A stretch of 64,000 nt of DNA from SIG607 sp045533195. Lineage in GTDB: Bacteria > Bacillota > Clostridia > Oscillospirales > Acutalibacteraceae. The notes below the pieces were generated by a model. That model did not search any database and was not told the origin of the DNA. It worked only from the letters and a program-made list of their open reading frames with translations. Both the position numbers and the translations under genes were made by a program. The stretch spans positions 1 through 64,000 of the forward strand of contig JAZSHI010000024.1 in the NCBI GenBank assembly GCA_045533195.1, written 5' to 3'. This document shows, piece after piece, positions 52,081 through 59,967 of this stretch (position 1 is the first letter of the stretch; each line of letters opens with the position of its first letter).

Positions 52081-52252
52081 AAAAAATGCGCAGCCGAAGA
52101 GGCTACGCACGAAAATCATACCCTCTGCTGTTTAAGGTTGCTGGACACTTAAATTAAACTTTGTTGCAAAGTCAGCCAGCGGGTATGGTTTTACCATAAC
52201 CGGTTTTGCAACAAAAGATTAAAATAAACCGATTTTAACTTAAATGTCCAAC
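52081..52252 (-). ncRNA. Structured RNA B (unidentified), with terminator
   Basis: Predicted transcript of about 172 bases. An 18-bp closing stem (52234-52251 with 52141-52158, three G-U pairs) starts at the predicted first base. A second 12-bp stem (52161-52172 side with 52204-52216, one bulge) supports an apical hairpin (52184-52198). A 3' linker (52112-52123) can pair with the apical segment (52181-52192) at 11 of 12 positions. It ends in a 9-bp terminator and six U's. It shares the 11-mer CGGTTTTGCAA (plus strand) with RNA A. It lies 82 bases ahead of the WYL gene. Confidence 0.7.
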
Positions 52253-52258
52253 ATAGTG

Positions 52259-52287
52259 ATTATAACATAAACACTTTTATTTGTAAA
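52259..52287 (-). promoter_or_regulatory. Sigma-A promoter of RNA B
   Basis: Minus strand TTTACA (52282-52287), 17-base spacer, perfect TATAAT (52259-52264). The start is expected at 52252, the first base of the closing stem. Confidence 0.8.
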
Positions 52288-52394
52288 TCTATTTTATTGC
52301 TAATTTTCAAAGGTGCAATTGTACTAAAGAAATATCGGTTTTGTTTTTTCTTTAGTGAAAAGCGACGATTTTATATTATGTTAAATAAATATCA

Positions 52395-52423
52395 TTGCTT
52401 TTTTATTTTTACTGTGATATAAT
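52395..52423 (+). promoter_or_regulatory. Sigma-A promoter of pckA
   Basis: TTGCTT (52395-52400), 17 bases, perfect TATAAT (52418-52423). The 13-base string ACTGTGATATAAT is identical to the EF-G-like promoter at 873-885. Confidence 0.75.
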
Positions 52424-52533
52424 AACCTCATAATTAGGGAGAATATGGCTTTGCTGTTAAAAATTCCCCATTGCCCAAAATTTTAAAAGGGCAAAATTAT
52501 GACAATAATATATTTAGGAAAGAGGTAATTTTT

Positions 52534-54138
52534 ATGAAAAACTTAGATTTAAGCAAGTATGGCATTACCGGTGTAAAAGAAATAATCCACAACCCTTCTT
52601 ATGAAGAGCTTTTCGCCGCTGAAACCGATCCTGCTCTCGAAGGCTTTGAAAAAGGTCAGGTAACCGAGCTTGGCGCGGTTAACGTTATGACCGGTATCTA
52701 CACAGGTCGTTCCCCCAAAGATAAGTTCATTGTTATGGATAAAAACTCTAAGGACACTGTATGGTGGACTTCTGATGAATTCAAAAACGACAACCATCCC
52801 TGCAGCGAAGAAACCTGGGCAGTATTAAAGGATATTGCAACTAAGCAGCTTAGTGAAAAGAAGCTTTACGTTGTTGACGTATTCTGCGGTGCAAACGAAG
52901 ACTCAAGAATGTCTATCCGTTTCATTATGGAGGTTGCTTGGCAGGCTCACTTTGTAAAGAATATGTTTATTAATCCTACCGCTGAAGAGCTTGAGAAATT
53001 CGAACCCGATTTCGTTTGCTACAATGCTTCCAAAGCAAAGATTGAAAACTTCAAGGAATTAGGTCTTAACTCTGAGACCGCTTCTGTATTCAACATTACT
53101 TCCAGAGAACAGGTTATTCTTAACACCTGGTACGGCGGTGAAATGAAGAAGGGTATGTTCTCTATGATGAACTACTACTTACCTCTTAACGGTATGGCTT
53201 CTATGCACTGCTCCGCTAACACCGATATGAACGGCGAAAACACCGCTCTCTTTTTCGGTCTTTCCGGTACAGGTAAAACTACCCTTTCTACCGATCCTAA
53301 GCGTCTTCTTATCGGTGATGATGAGCACGGCTGGGACGACAAGGGCGTATTTAACTTCGAAGGCGGCTGCTATGCTAAGGTTATTAACCTTGACAAAGAA
53401 AGCGAGCCTGACATCTATGCTGCTATCCGCAGAAACGCTCTTCTTGAGAACGTAACCGTTGATGAAAACGGCGTTTGCGATTTCGCTGACGATTCCGTTA
53501 CCGAGAACACCCGTGTTTCTTACCCCATTGACCATATCGAAAAGATCGTTCGTCCTGTTTCTGCAGCACCCGACGCTAAGAACGTAATCTTCCTTTCTGC
53601 CGATGCTTTCGGTGTACTTCCTCCTGTTTCTATTCTTACTCCCGAACAGGCACAGTACTACTTCCTCTCCGGCTTTACCTCTAAGCTTGCTGGTACCGAG
53701 CGCGGAATCACCGAGCCTACTCCTACCTTCTCTGCCTGTTTCGGTCAGGCTTTCTTAGAGCTTCACCCCACCAAGTATGCTGAAGAGCTTGTTAAGAAGA
53801 TGGAAAAGAGTGGCGCTAAGGCTTATCTCGTAAATACCGGTTGGAACGGCAGCGGTAAGCGTATCTCCATTAAGGATACCCGCGGTATCATTGATGCTAT
53901 CCTTGACGGTTCTATCCTTAAGGCTGACACCAAGACCATTCCCTACTTCAATCTTGAAGTTCCCACCGCACTTCCCGGTGTTGACAGCGGTATCCTTGAT
54001 CCCAGAGACACCTATGGCGATGCAGCCGAGTGGGATACAAAGGCAAAAGACCTCGCTTCCCGTTTTGTTAAGAACTTTGATAAGTACACCGGCAATGATG
54101 CAGGTAAAGCACTTGTTGAAGCAGGTCCCGAACTTTAA
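52534..54138 (+). CDS. pckA: Phosphoenolpyruvate carboxykinase (ATP)
   Basis: 534 residues from the ATG at 52534, with AAAGAGGT upstream; longer frames enter non-coding leader. The kinase signatures are GLSGTGKTTLSTDP (P-loop) and GDDEHGWDDKGVFNFEGGC. It interconverts oxaloacetate and phosphoenolpyruvate with ATP; in anaerobes it often runs toward oxaloacetate. The regular codon use indicates high expression. Confidence 0.97.
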   Translation: MKNLDLSKYGITGVKEIIHNPSYEELFAAETDPALEGFEKGQVTELGAVNVMTGIYTGRSPKDKFIVMDKNSKDTVWWTSDEFKNDNHPCSEETWAVLKDIATKQLSEKKLYVVDVFCGANEDSRMSIRFIMEVAWQAHFVKNMFINPTAEELEKFEPDFVCYNASKAKIENFKELGLNSETASVFNITSREQVILNTWYGGEMKKGMFSMMNYYLPLNGMASMHCSANTDMNGENTALFFGLSGTGKTTLSTDPKRLLIGDDEHGWDDKGVFNFEGGCYAKVINLDKESEPDIYAAIRRNALLENVTVDENGVCDFADDSVTENTRVSYPIDHIEKIVRPVSAAPDAKNVIFLSADAFGVLPPVSILTPEQAQYYFLSGFTSKLAGTERGITEPTPTFSACFGQAFLELHPTKYAEELVKKMEKSGAKAYLVNTGWNGSGKRISIKDTRGIIDAILDGSILKADTKTIPYFNLEVPTALPGVDSGILDPRDTYGDAAEWDTKAKDLASRFVKNFDKYTGNDAGKALVEAGPEL

Positions 54139-54153
54139 TTTTAAACTTAAAAA

Positions 54154-54190
54154 AAGCAGACGTTGTGCCAAAGGGCATAACGTCTGTTTT
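54154..54190 (+). terminator. Terminator of pckA
   Basis: GCAGACGTTGTGCC with its near-perfect complement and a short loop, followed by six T's. Confidence 0.8.
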
Positions 54191-54225
54191 TTATGCTCTA
54201 GGATTTAGGAACTAGGAGCTATGAA

Positions 54226-54366
54226 AAAGCCTTCCCCTTTTGTTCGGAGGGGAAGGTGGGTTTTGCGTAGCAAAAGTCGGATGAGGTGTAGTAAAGAAGG
54301 TTAGAGCAAACAAAACTTCCACCTCACCACCGCCTTCGACGGAGCCTCTCCTCAAGGAGAAGCCTT
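54226..54366. repeat. MITE-like palindromic element B
   Basis: About 140 bp with imperfect terminal inverted repeats (GCCTTCCCCTT and GGCTTCTCCTT). A GGTGGGTTTTGCGTAGCAAAAG core matches element A at 41.2 kb in inverse orientation. No ORF. Confidence 0.75.
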
Positions 54367-54369
54367 TAT

Positions 54370-54870
54370 TTAGTGATATTTGTAGGGATCAGTGTGAGTA
54401 TTTTCCCCTACAAAATTTATTATATTTTTGTTATTCTCCATTGCATATTTGACCGTTTTATATGCTCCGCCGTGGTTGTGTTCAATATACGAGATAATAA
54501 GGTCGGCTCTATCTACCATTTCGCGATTTCGGATTTGTATGGCTGATTTGGGGTGCGAATAAGATGCGCTATAGGAAATTTCAACTTCGCTGTAATATTC
54601 TTCGAAATATTTTTTATTGTTATTATATTCGGCAGTTAAATAGGGCAAAACAAGAATTAAAGAGCTGTTATCATCTCTATAGGTTTTTCTGACTTTGCGA
54701 ATAACAGAGGAAACAATTTTATCAAATTCGCCGTTACGTCCTACCAGAAAATCCACATATTCCTTTTCATCAATGAGCTTTTTTATTTTTTCTTCCAGTA
54801 ATTCCTCTATCCTTAAAGGATTTTCTATATATCTGTGACCGAAAAAAGCAACCGTGAAAATATTTAGCAT
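54370..54870 (-). CDS. SLOG-family (DUF1273-like) protein, copy 2
   Basis: 166 residues with FFGHR at 9-13, the same position as copy 1 at 12.7 kb, and a late GGAYKTVKYAMENNKNIINF segment. Overall identity to copy 1 is low but the fold pattern and length agree. No effector domain. Divergent from an Xre-type gene 146 bases away, with four CGGTAAT-type half-sites between. Confidence 0.75.
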   Translation of the reverse strand: MLNIFTVAFFGHRYIENPLRIEELLEEKIKKLIDEKEYVDFLVGRNGEFDKIVSSVIRKVRKTYRDDNSSLILVLPYLTAEYNNNKKYFEEYYSEVEISYSASYSHPKSAIQIRNREMVDRADLIISYIEHNHGGAYKTVKYAMENNKNIINFVGENTHTDPYKYH

Positions 54871-54916
54871 ATTTCACTCTCCTAATTACTGATTTTAGTT
54901 TTATATTATCTCATAT

Positions 54917-54976
54917 TATACCGCTAATATCGGTAATTAGCAACTATAATCGGTAATTTAATCGTGAATATTACCG
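54917..54976. promoter_or_regulatory. Cluster of CGGTAAT operator half-sites
   Basis: CGGTAATT at 54931-54938 and 54951-54958, with inverse copies at about 54917-54923 (TATACCG) and 54970-54976 (ATTACCG). Four related half-sites within 60 bases between divergent genes suggest binding by the adjacent HTH protein. Confidence 0.55.
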
Positions 54977-55016
54977 CTCTAATTATTATACAATAACAAA
55001 AAGAGAGGTGTTCACG

Positions 55017-55328
55017 ATGGATTTGCAGTTTATAAGAGACAGAATTTCAGTTTTAAGAACAAAAAAGAATGTATCTGAATATAGAATGAGTACTGATTTA
55101 GGTCATAGCAAAAGTTATATACAAAGTATTTCATCCGGTAGGTCTGTACCTTCACTTGGAGAATTTCTTTATATCTGCGAATATCTTGGTGTGACACCTA
55201 AAGAATTTTTTGACCAAGATATTAAAGAACCTCTACTTGTCAGCAAATTATATGAATTAGCACAAAATATGTCGGAAAAAGATTTAGAAGTGCTTATCAA
55301 CACAGCTGAACGTCTTAATGACAGATAA
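55017..55328 (+). CDS. Xre-family HTH regulator, copy 2
   Basis: 103 residues from the ATG at 55017, with AGAGGTG upstream. HTH region RISVLRTKKNVSEYRMSTDL, GHSKSYIQSISSG, and FLYICEYLGVTPKEFF, then a short helical tail. Divergent partner of SLOG copy 2. Confidence 0.88.
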   Translation: MDLQFIRDRISVLRTKKNVSEYRMSTDLGHSKSYIQSISSGRSVPSLGEFLYICEYLGVTPKEFFDQDIKEPLLVSKLYELAQNMSEKDLEVLINTAERLNDR

Positions 55329-55337
55329 AAGTTTTAA

Positions 55338-55440
55338 TGGGCGGATGTGGGTATATGCACCTACAAAAACCCCTTTCCCTACGCCTACACCCTTTCCCCT
55401 ACACCCTATTCCATCTGTGCGAAGTACAGCCCTATTCCCT
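55338..55440. repeat. Degenerate palindromic repeat plus TAGGG-type box
   Basis: A degenerate relative of the 31-bp palindrome (GCGGATGTGGGTATATGCACC) is followed by CCCTACGCCTACACCC-type C-rich repeats. No gene. Confidence 0.5.
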
Positions 55441-55481
55441 AAAAAAACAGCCCAAACGCTCTGCGTTAAGGCTGTTTTTTT
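55441..55481 (-). terminator. Terminator of the phosphodiesterase gene
   Basis: AACAGCC/GGCTGTT arms with an inner AACGC/GCGTT hairpin and T/A runs. It overlaps the gene's last codons. Confidence 0.8.
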
Positions 55482-55942
55482 ATACACGGCATTATGCCTT
55501 TATCCACTATATCAATAACCGCGTAGGAAAAAAAGGAATCGCGCGGAAAGGAGAGAGAACCGGGATTAACAATATACAGTCCGTCATCATATGCTGAAAG
55601 AGAGCAGTGTGTGTGTCCGAAGAGGGCAAGGGAGCAATTATTTTCTCTGGCTGTTTCTTTTATCTTCTCAAGGGTATATTTTACGCCGTATTTGTGGCCG
55701 TGGGTGAAAAATATTCGCCTGTTGTTAACCATTACAATACCTTCCGATTTATAGGGAGAAGCAATATCGCAGTTGCCTGAAACAACGTGAAAATTTTTAT
55801 CATTAAACTGCTCTTTAACGGCATCAATATCATTTGTATTGTCACCGAGAAAAAAGACTTCCTTTATATCGCTGTGAAAGGAAAGCACCGAAAGAATTTT
55901 TTTAATATTTCCGTGTGTATCCGATAAAACCAGAATTTTCAT
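55466..55942 (-). CDS. YfcE/MJ0936-type metallophosphoesterase
   Basis: 158 residues. All metal-binding motifs are visible: SDTHGN, GDNTND, SGNCD, FTHGH and FGHTH. Small phosphodiesterases of this family cleave phosphodiesters in vitro; the physiological substrate is unknown. The last residues (IKKQP) are encoded within the terminator stem. Confidence 0.93.
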   Translation of the reverse strand: MKILVLSDTHGNIKKILSVLSFHSDIKEVFFLGDNTNDIDAVKEQFNDKNFHVVSGNCDIASPYKSEGIVMVNNRRIFFTHGHKYGVKYTLEKIKETARENNCSLALFGHTHCSLSAYDDGLYIVNPGSLSFPRDSFFSYAVIDIVDKGIMPCIKKQP

Positions 55943-56001
55943 TTTTATCCTCCGTCATATAAAGCTCTGAATTTTCATATTTTTTAGGGGGTGAAATTTT
56001 A

Positions 56002-56199
56002 ATGGGCTATGATATAGAAAAAATGATAGAAAACGCCAAAAAAGGCGAGACAGACAAGATTCTTAACAGTTTAAGCAAAAGCGATGCCGAAAGGTTTAAG
56101 CAGATTATTTCCGATAAGGAAGCTACACAAAAACTTCTTGGCAGCGAACAGGCTAAAAAATTACTTGAGATGCTGAAAAGAGGCGGTATGGGTGGATGA
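56002..56199 (+). CDS. Small hypothetical protein, gene 1 of 3
   Basis: 65 residues, charged and helical (YDIEKMIENAKKGETDKIL, DKEATQKLLGSEQAKKLLEML) with a Gly-rich tail. No signal or membrane segment. It overlaps the next gene by eight bases. The start has GGGGGTGA upstream. The family is not known to me. Confidence 0.75.
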   Translation: MGYDIEKMIENAKKGETDKILNSLSKSDAERFKQIISDKEATQKLLGSEQAKKLLEMLKRGGMGG

Positions 56200-56512
56200 T
56201 TTAAGCGCGGCGCTGGGCGAACTTTTAAATAACCCCGAGACCGTATCTAAAATAGGAGAAATGGCTAAAAATCTTTTCCCCGAGCAAGAGGTAAAAAGTG
56301 ATGAGTCTTCTGCTGATATGCTGAAAATTATGTCGCTGATAAATAAATTTAAAAACACGGGTGAGAACGAAAATCAACGGCTTTTACTGGCTCTTAAACC
56401 GCATTTAAGCGATGAAAGACAGAAAAAGGTTGACGTGGCAGTAAAAATCTTAAAGCTTCTTGACCTGATGCCTATTTTGTCGGAAAGCGGCTTACTTGAA
56501 AATTTTTTGTAG
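56192..56512 (+). CDS. Small hypothetical protein, gene 2 of 3
   Basis: 106 residues from a GTG. A helical protein with two similar halves (LSAALGELLNNPETVSKIGE; ALKPHLSDERQKKVDVAVKI) and no cysteines. The stretch LLLALKPHLSDERQKKVD looks conserved in style in clostridia. Translationally coupled to gene 1. Function unknown. Confidence 0.75.
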   Translation: MDDLSAALGELLNNPETVSKIGEMAKNLFPEQEVKSDESSADMLKIMSLINKFKNTGENENQRLLLALKPHLSDERQKKVDVAVKILKLLDLMPILSESGLLENFL

Positions 56513-56527
56513 GAACGGGGAGAAACT

Positions 56528-56788
56528 ATGACAGAATTTGAACGGGCAAAGCAGGAAGCAATTTCCAGAGTACAAAAAATGAATGAAAGCTACCGCCAAA
56601 AAATCACGCAGGAGAAAAGGGAAACTCAAAAAAAGGAACACAACGCACTTGATATAATGAAGCTTATCCGTTTTGATTCGGTAAAAAGCGATCCTGACCG
56701 TCTTTTACTTTTAGGGGTTCTCCTTTTGCTATCTATGGAAAAGACCGATGAAAAACTGCTTTATGCATTGCTTTATATTATGATTTAA
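56528..56788 (+). CDS. Small hypothetical protein, gene 3 of 3
   Basis: 86 residues from an ATG with GGGGAG upstream. A charged N-terminal helix (about 1-45) and a C-terminal hydrophobic helix (LLLLGVLLLLSM and LLYALLYIMI), so possibly a membrane anchor for the two preceding soluble proteins. Function unknown. Confidence 0.75.
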   Translation: MTEFERAKQEAISRVQKMNESYRQKITQEKRETQKKEHNALDIMKLIRFDSVKSDPDRLLLLGVLLLLSMEKTDEKLLYALLYIMI

Positions 56789-56855
56789 AGGCGAAAGGGT
56801 TTGTCATGTATAAAAAGAGTTACAAAGTTATTACAGCTTTGAAACAAATATGAAG

Positions 56856-57031
56856 TTATGTAAACCAAGTGGCTAAAAAAGTTATTAAAGTTTTGCACAG
56901 AGATATACACAATTTTGCCCGATTTTTTTAAAAAATCCCTTGAAATCAAGGCTTTACTGTTCAAAATTCGGTGCATAACTTTAATAACACCAACAAAAAA
57001 CATAATATGGTAATTGTATTATGTAAACCAA
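56856..57031. repeat. Inverted-repeat element flanked by 13-bp direct repeats
   Basis: An 18-bp inverted repeat (56881-56898 with 56971-56988, one mismatch) encloses smaller hairpins (CCTTGA/TCAAGG, GATTTTTTTAAAAAATC). TTATGTAAACCAA occurs at 56856-56868 and again at 57019-57031. It fills most of the gene-free 56789-57137 interval; nothing else was found there apart from the lipoprotein promoter. Confidence 0.6.
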
Positions 57032-57079
57032 AAGCACTAAATAACGAAAAATTTTACATAGAAAAATCTTAAAAATTTG

Positions 57080-57108
57080 TTTACTTTTGACAAAAGATGT
57101 GATAGAAT
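57080..57108 (+). promoter_or_regulatory. Putative promoter of the small lipoprotein gene
   Basis: TTTACT (57080-57085), 17 bases, TAGAAT (57103-57108). Confidence 0.55.
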
Positions 57109-57137
57109 TGGGATGTCAAAAAAAGGAGTAGATTCTG

Positions 57138-57620
57138 ATGAAGACAAAAAGAATAGCAGCTCTGCTCTTAGCAGTGGTTTTTCTACTGTGCGGACTTTGC
57201 GGCTGCGGCGAAAAGGAAACCTTGACAGTTGATGAAATAAGCGAAAAGCTTAACGAGCTTTGTTTTGTAAACGTAGATAATTATGAAGTTAGTAAGGCAG
57301 ATATTGAAAACCGTTTTAACTTTGACGGCAATAAATTCAGCGACTATTCGGTAAGGCTGTGTGACAGCGAAGAAAAATTCATTTGTGTAGCCGTAGTTAC
57401 CTTAAAAAACAGCGAAGACAAACAAGAGCTTACCGATACCTTTAACGCGGTTGCTAAAAACACGGCTTCATCCTACGGCACACTTAACGCTTCAGAATAT
57501 GCAAAAATTCAAAAAAGACTTTTTTATGAATATAAAGACATTATTATTTTTATAGTCGCAGACGATTACACAGCGCCGGAAAATTATCTTAAAGAAATCG
57601 GCGCAAAACCGATAGCATAA
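57138..57620 (+). CDS. Small lipoprotein, function unknown
   Basis: 160 residues. Lipobox ending in LCGCG after a hydrophobic signal. The mature part has a mixed alpha/beta look (VTLKNSEDKQELTDTFNAVA) without known motifs. Single-gene unit with a promoter and a terminator. Confidence 0.8.
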   Translation: MKTKRIAALLLAVVFLLCGLCGCGEKETLTVDEISEKLNELCFVNVDNYEVSKADIENRFNFDGNKFSDYSVRLCDSEEKFICVAVVTLKNSEDKQELTDTFNAVAKNTASSYGTLNASEYAKIQKRLFYEYKDIIIFIVADDYTAPENYLKEIGAKPIA

Positions 57621-57648
57621 AAACCGAGGAATCTTCCTCGGTTTTTTT
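57618..57648. terminator. Terminator between convergent genes
   Basis: AACCGAGGAA with its complement and a T run. It serves the lipoprotein gene, and the LCP gene converges on it. Confidence 0.8.
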
Positions 57649-57686
57649 ATACTCATAGATTAAGAGGTTGTATCAAATCCGTCTTC

Positions 57687-59042
57687 TTACTCTTCATCCG
57701 ACGGCATTTGCTCCGAGGAAGTATTGCCTGATTCATCACCTGACGTATCACCTGATTCGTCACTCGGTACATCGGAGGAAAGGTCATTTTCGTTATCACC
57801 TAATGCATCAGAGGAAGTGTCAAAACCGTCGTCATCCTGCGTCGGCGCGGATGGAGTCGCATTATTTTCAGGTCTACTTTGCTGAGAGGCGCTTTCATTC
57901 CTGCTAACCGTAGCTCCCGAAGATTTAAACCAACCGGTTTTATCTACACCGTTTTCTTTAAAGTAGTCTTCGGGGGAAATATCGTCATATAAAAACGCTC
58001 TTAAAACTTTACCCGCAAACTCATAATTATAGTAAACGGAGGAAGCACCTGTACCTCTGAAGTCAGCATTAATTATATATTTGTCATGGGGTATGCGTGA
58101 TTGAATCATACTGGGACGATTAACCAAAGACTTACCCATAGAAAGTATTTCTGAATTAGAAAGAGAAGTTTTTATATAAGGAGCAAGTTTATTTACAATA
58201 GAAGGATATTTTAAAGGACTGGTATCTAAAACCTTTTCCAAAAGAAGTTCGAGAACAAGGCGTTGACGTTCGGTTCTGCCAAAATCGTTGTTACTGCCCA
58301 TAGCATTTTTTGCATGGCGAATACGGGAATATGCCACCGCCTGAACACCGTTTAATTTTTGTTTTCCGGGTTTAGTTATTAAATAAGAGTCAGGTTTGAC
58401 CTTTAAATAATAGCAAATCTCTTTTATCATAGTGTTTATGCCAAGATCTGCAGTAATTTCATCTTTTGTTATTTCTACCTCTATTCCGCCCATAGCATCT
58501 ATAATATCTGCCATTGCGTAGAAGTTTACGGTAACATAATCTTTGATATCAAGACCGAAAAGTGTGTTAAGGGTTTTTACGGCAAGGGTAGGACCGCCTA
58601 AAGAATAGGCAGTATTTATTTTGTTATATACGGTCTTTCCGTTATTATTTATAGGCACAAGGCTGTCGCGCATAACAGACACAAGCTTTAAGGTGCTGTT
58701 CTTTTTGTTTACGCTTAAAATCATTATAGAGTCACTTCTGCCGGAAAAATCCCCTACCTGTCTGGCATCTACACCGAAAAGAGCTATATTTATAACGTTT
58801 TCATCAATAACCTGAGTAATGCCTAAATTGGAAAGATCCTCATTATTAAACTCTTTATCTCGGTTGATTTTTGTCATAACTCTGACACCATAACCAACAA
58901 AACAGGAGATTATAATAACCAGACTCAAAACTATTGATAATAAAATTATACGTTTTTTCTTTTTACTTTTCTTTGTGTTTTTCTTTTTTCCGGTATTTTT
59001 ATGTGAAGAAAAGGAATTAAGATCTATATTGTTGTTATCCAC
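57687..59042 (-). CDS. LytR-CpsA-Psr (LCP) family cell-wall ligase
   Basis: 451 residues. A lysine-rich cytoplasmic N-terminus, one membrane helix (about 32-55), then the LCP domain with NIALFGVDAR, RSDSIMIL, VSVMRDSLVPI and the Arg-rich YSRIRHAKN region. LCP enzymes attach glycopolymers to peptidoglycan. The tail (about 385-451) is low-complexity Ser/Asp/Glu with repeated DESGDTS-like units and could be a disordered wall-spanning arm. Confidence 0.92.
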   Translation of the reverse strand: MDNNNIDLNSFSSHKNTGKKKNTKKSKKKKRIILLSIVLSLVIIISCFVGYGVRVMTKINRDKEFNNEDLSNLGITQVIDENVINIALFGVDARQVGDFSGRSDSIMILSVNKKNSTLKLVSVMRDSLVPINNNGKTVYNKINTAYSLGGPTLAVKTLNTLFGLDIKDYVTVNFYAMADIIDAMGGIEVEITKDEITADLGINTMIKEICYYLKVKPDSYLITKPGKQKLNGVQAVAYSRIRHAKNAMGSNNDFGRTERQRLVLELLLEKVLDTSPLKYPSIVNKLAPYIKTSLSNSEILSMGKSLVNRPSMIQSRIPHDKYIINADFRGTGASSVYYNYEFAGKVLRAFLYDDISPEDYFKENGVDKTGWFKSSGATVSRNESASQQSRPENNATPSAPTQDDDGFDTSSDALGDNENDLSSDVPSDESGDTSGDESGNTSSEQMPSDEE

Positions 59043-59054
59043 GTATTTTCCTCC

Positions 59055-59873
59055 TTAACAAATTTCGCGATATATATCGCCTTTTTTAAGTTTTGTGATT
59101 TCTGCTGCTTTTTTAGCGGCAGAAGAGGTGCTGTCACCTTTTTTTATAAAATCTTTTGCAAGGCTTATTGCTTCCTCTAAAGTGTATATATGTTCTGTTT
59201 CCTTTGCGCCTGAAACAATTATAACAAATTCTCCCTTAGGCTCTTTTTCGCTATACATTTCTAAGGCTTTGCTAAGTCTTGTGCGAATAACCTCTTCGTG
59301 AATTTTGGTAAGCTCTCGTACAAGGGCAATTTCTCTGTCTCCCAAATATTCCAGCATATCCCTAAGGGTTGCAATAAGTTTATGGGGAGCCTCATAGAAT
59401 ATCATTGTACGTTTTTCTGATTTGAGTTCTGCAAGATGTGAGCGCCTACCGGGCTTATTCATAGTAAGAAAGCCTTCAAAGGTAAATCTGCCCGAGGGCA
59501 TACCCGACATAGCAAGTGCCGTTATAACAGCGCTGGGACCGGGGACCGATTCAACAGGAATACCGCTTTCGTGAGCCAGTCGAACCATATCTTCGCCCGG
59601 ATCGGATATGGCAGGCATACCCGCATCGGTTACAAGAGCGCAGCTTTCCCCGCTAAGCAGTCGGGAGATAATTTCGCCGCCCCGTTCCTTTTTGTTGTGT
59701 TCATAGTAAGAAAGCATCGGTTTTTTGATGCCTAAATGATTAAGAAGCTTGACAGTAACTCGCGTATCCTCGGCAGCTATAAAATCAACCTTTGAAAGTA
59801 TATCTGCCCCACGGGGACTTAAGTCCCCTAAATTCCCTATGGGAGTACCGACAAGATAAAGTTTGCCTTTCAT
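59055..59873 (-). CDS. rsmI: 16S rRNA 2'-O-ribose C1402 methyltransferase
   Basis: 272 residues. The tetrapyrrole-methylase fold and RsmI motifs are clear: LVGTPIGNLGD, AAEDTRVT, TDAGMPAISDPG and GPSAVITALAMSG. It methylates the ribose of C1402 in 16S rRNA. It is 12 bases upstream of the LCP gene. Confidence 0.95.
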   Translation of the reverse strand: MKGKLYLVGTPIGNLGDLSPRGADILSKVDFIAAEDTRVTVKLLNHLGIKKPMLSYYEHNKKERGGEIISRLLSGESCALVTDAGMPAISDPGEDMVRLAHESGIPVESVPGPSAVITALAMSGMPSGRFTFEGFLTMNKPGRRSHLAELKSEKRTMIFYEAPHKLIATLRDMLEYLGDREIALVRELTKIHEEVIRTRLSKALEMYSEKEPKGEFVIIVSGAKETEHIYTLEEAISLAKDFIKKGDSTSSAAKKAAEITKLKKGDIYREIC

Positions 59874-59967
59874 AACCCACCTCTAAATAATATTGCTCTG
59901 TTATTTTATCATAATTAAACATCTAATTCAATAACAAAAAAGTAATAAAAAGGCTTCTTTTCGGCAT

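Noticed and set aside
52081..52252. Retron-type msr-msd RNA
   Set aside because: The ends pair as in retrons, but no reverse transcriptase lies nearby and an intrinsic terminator follows the stem.
56821..57060. Replication origin with DnaA boxes
   Set aside because: TTATGTAAA and ATACACA strings only loosely resemble DnaA boxes, and the site is 5 kb from dnaA; an inverted-repeat element explains it better.
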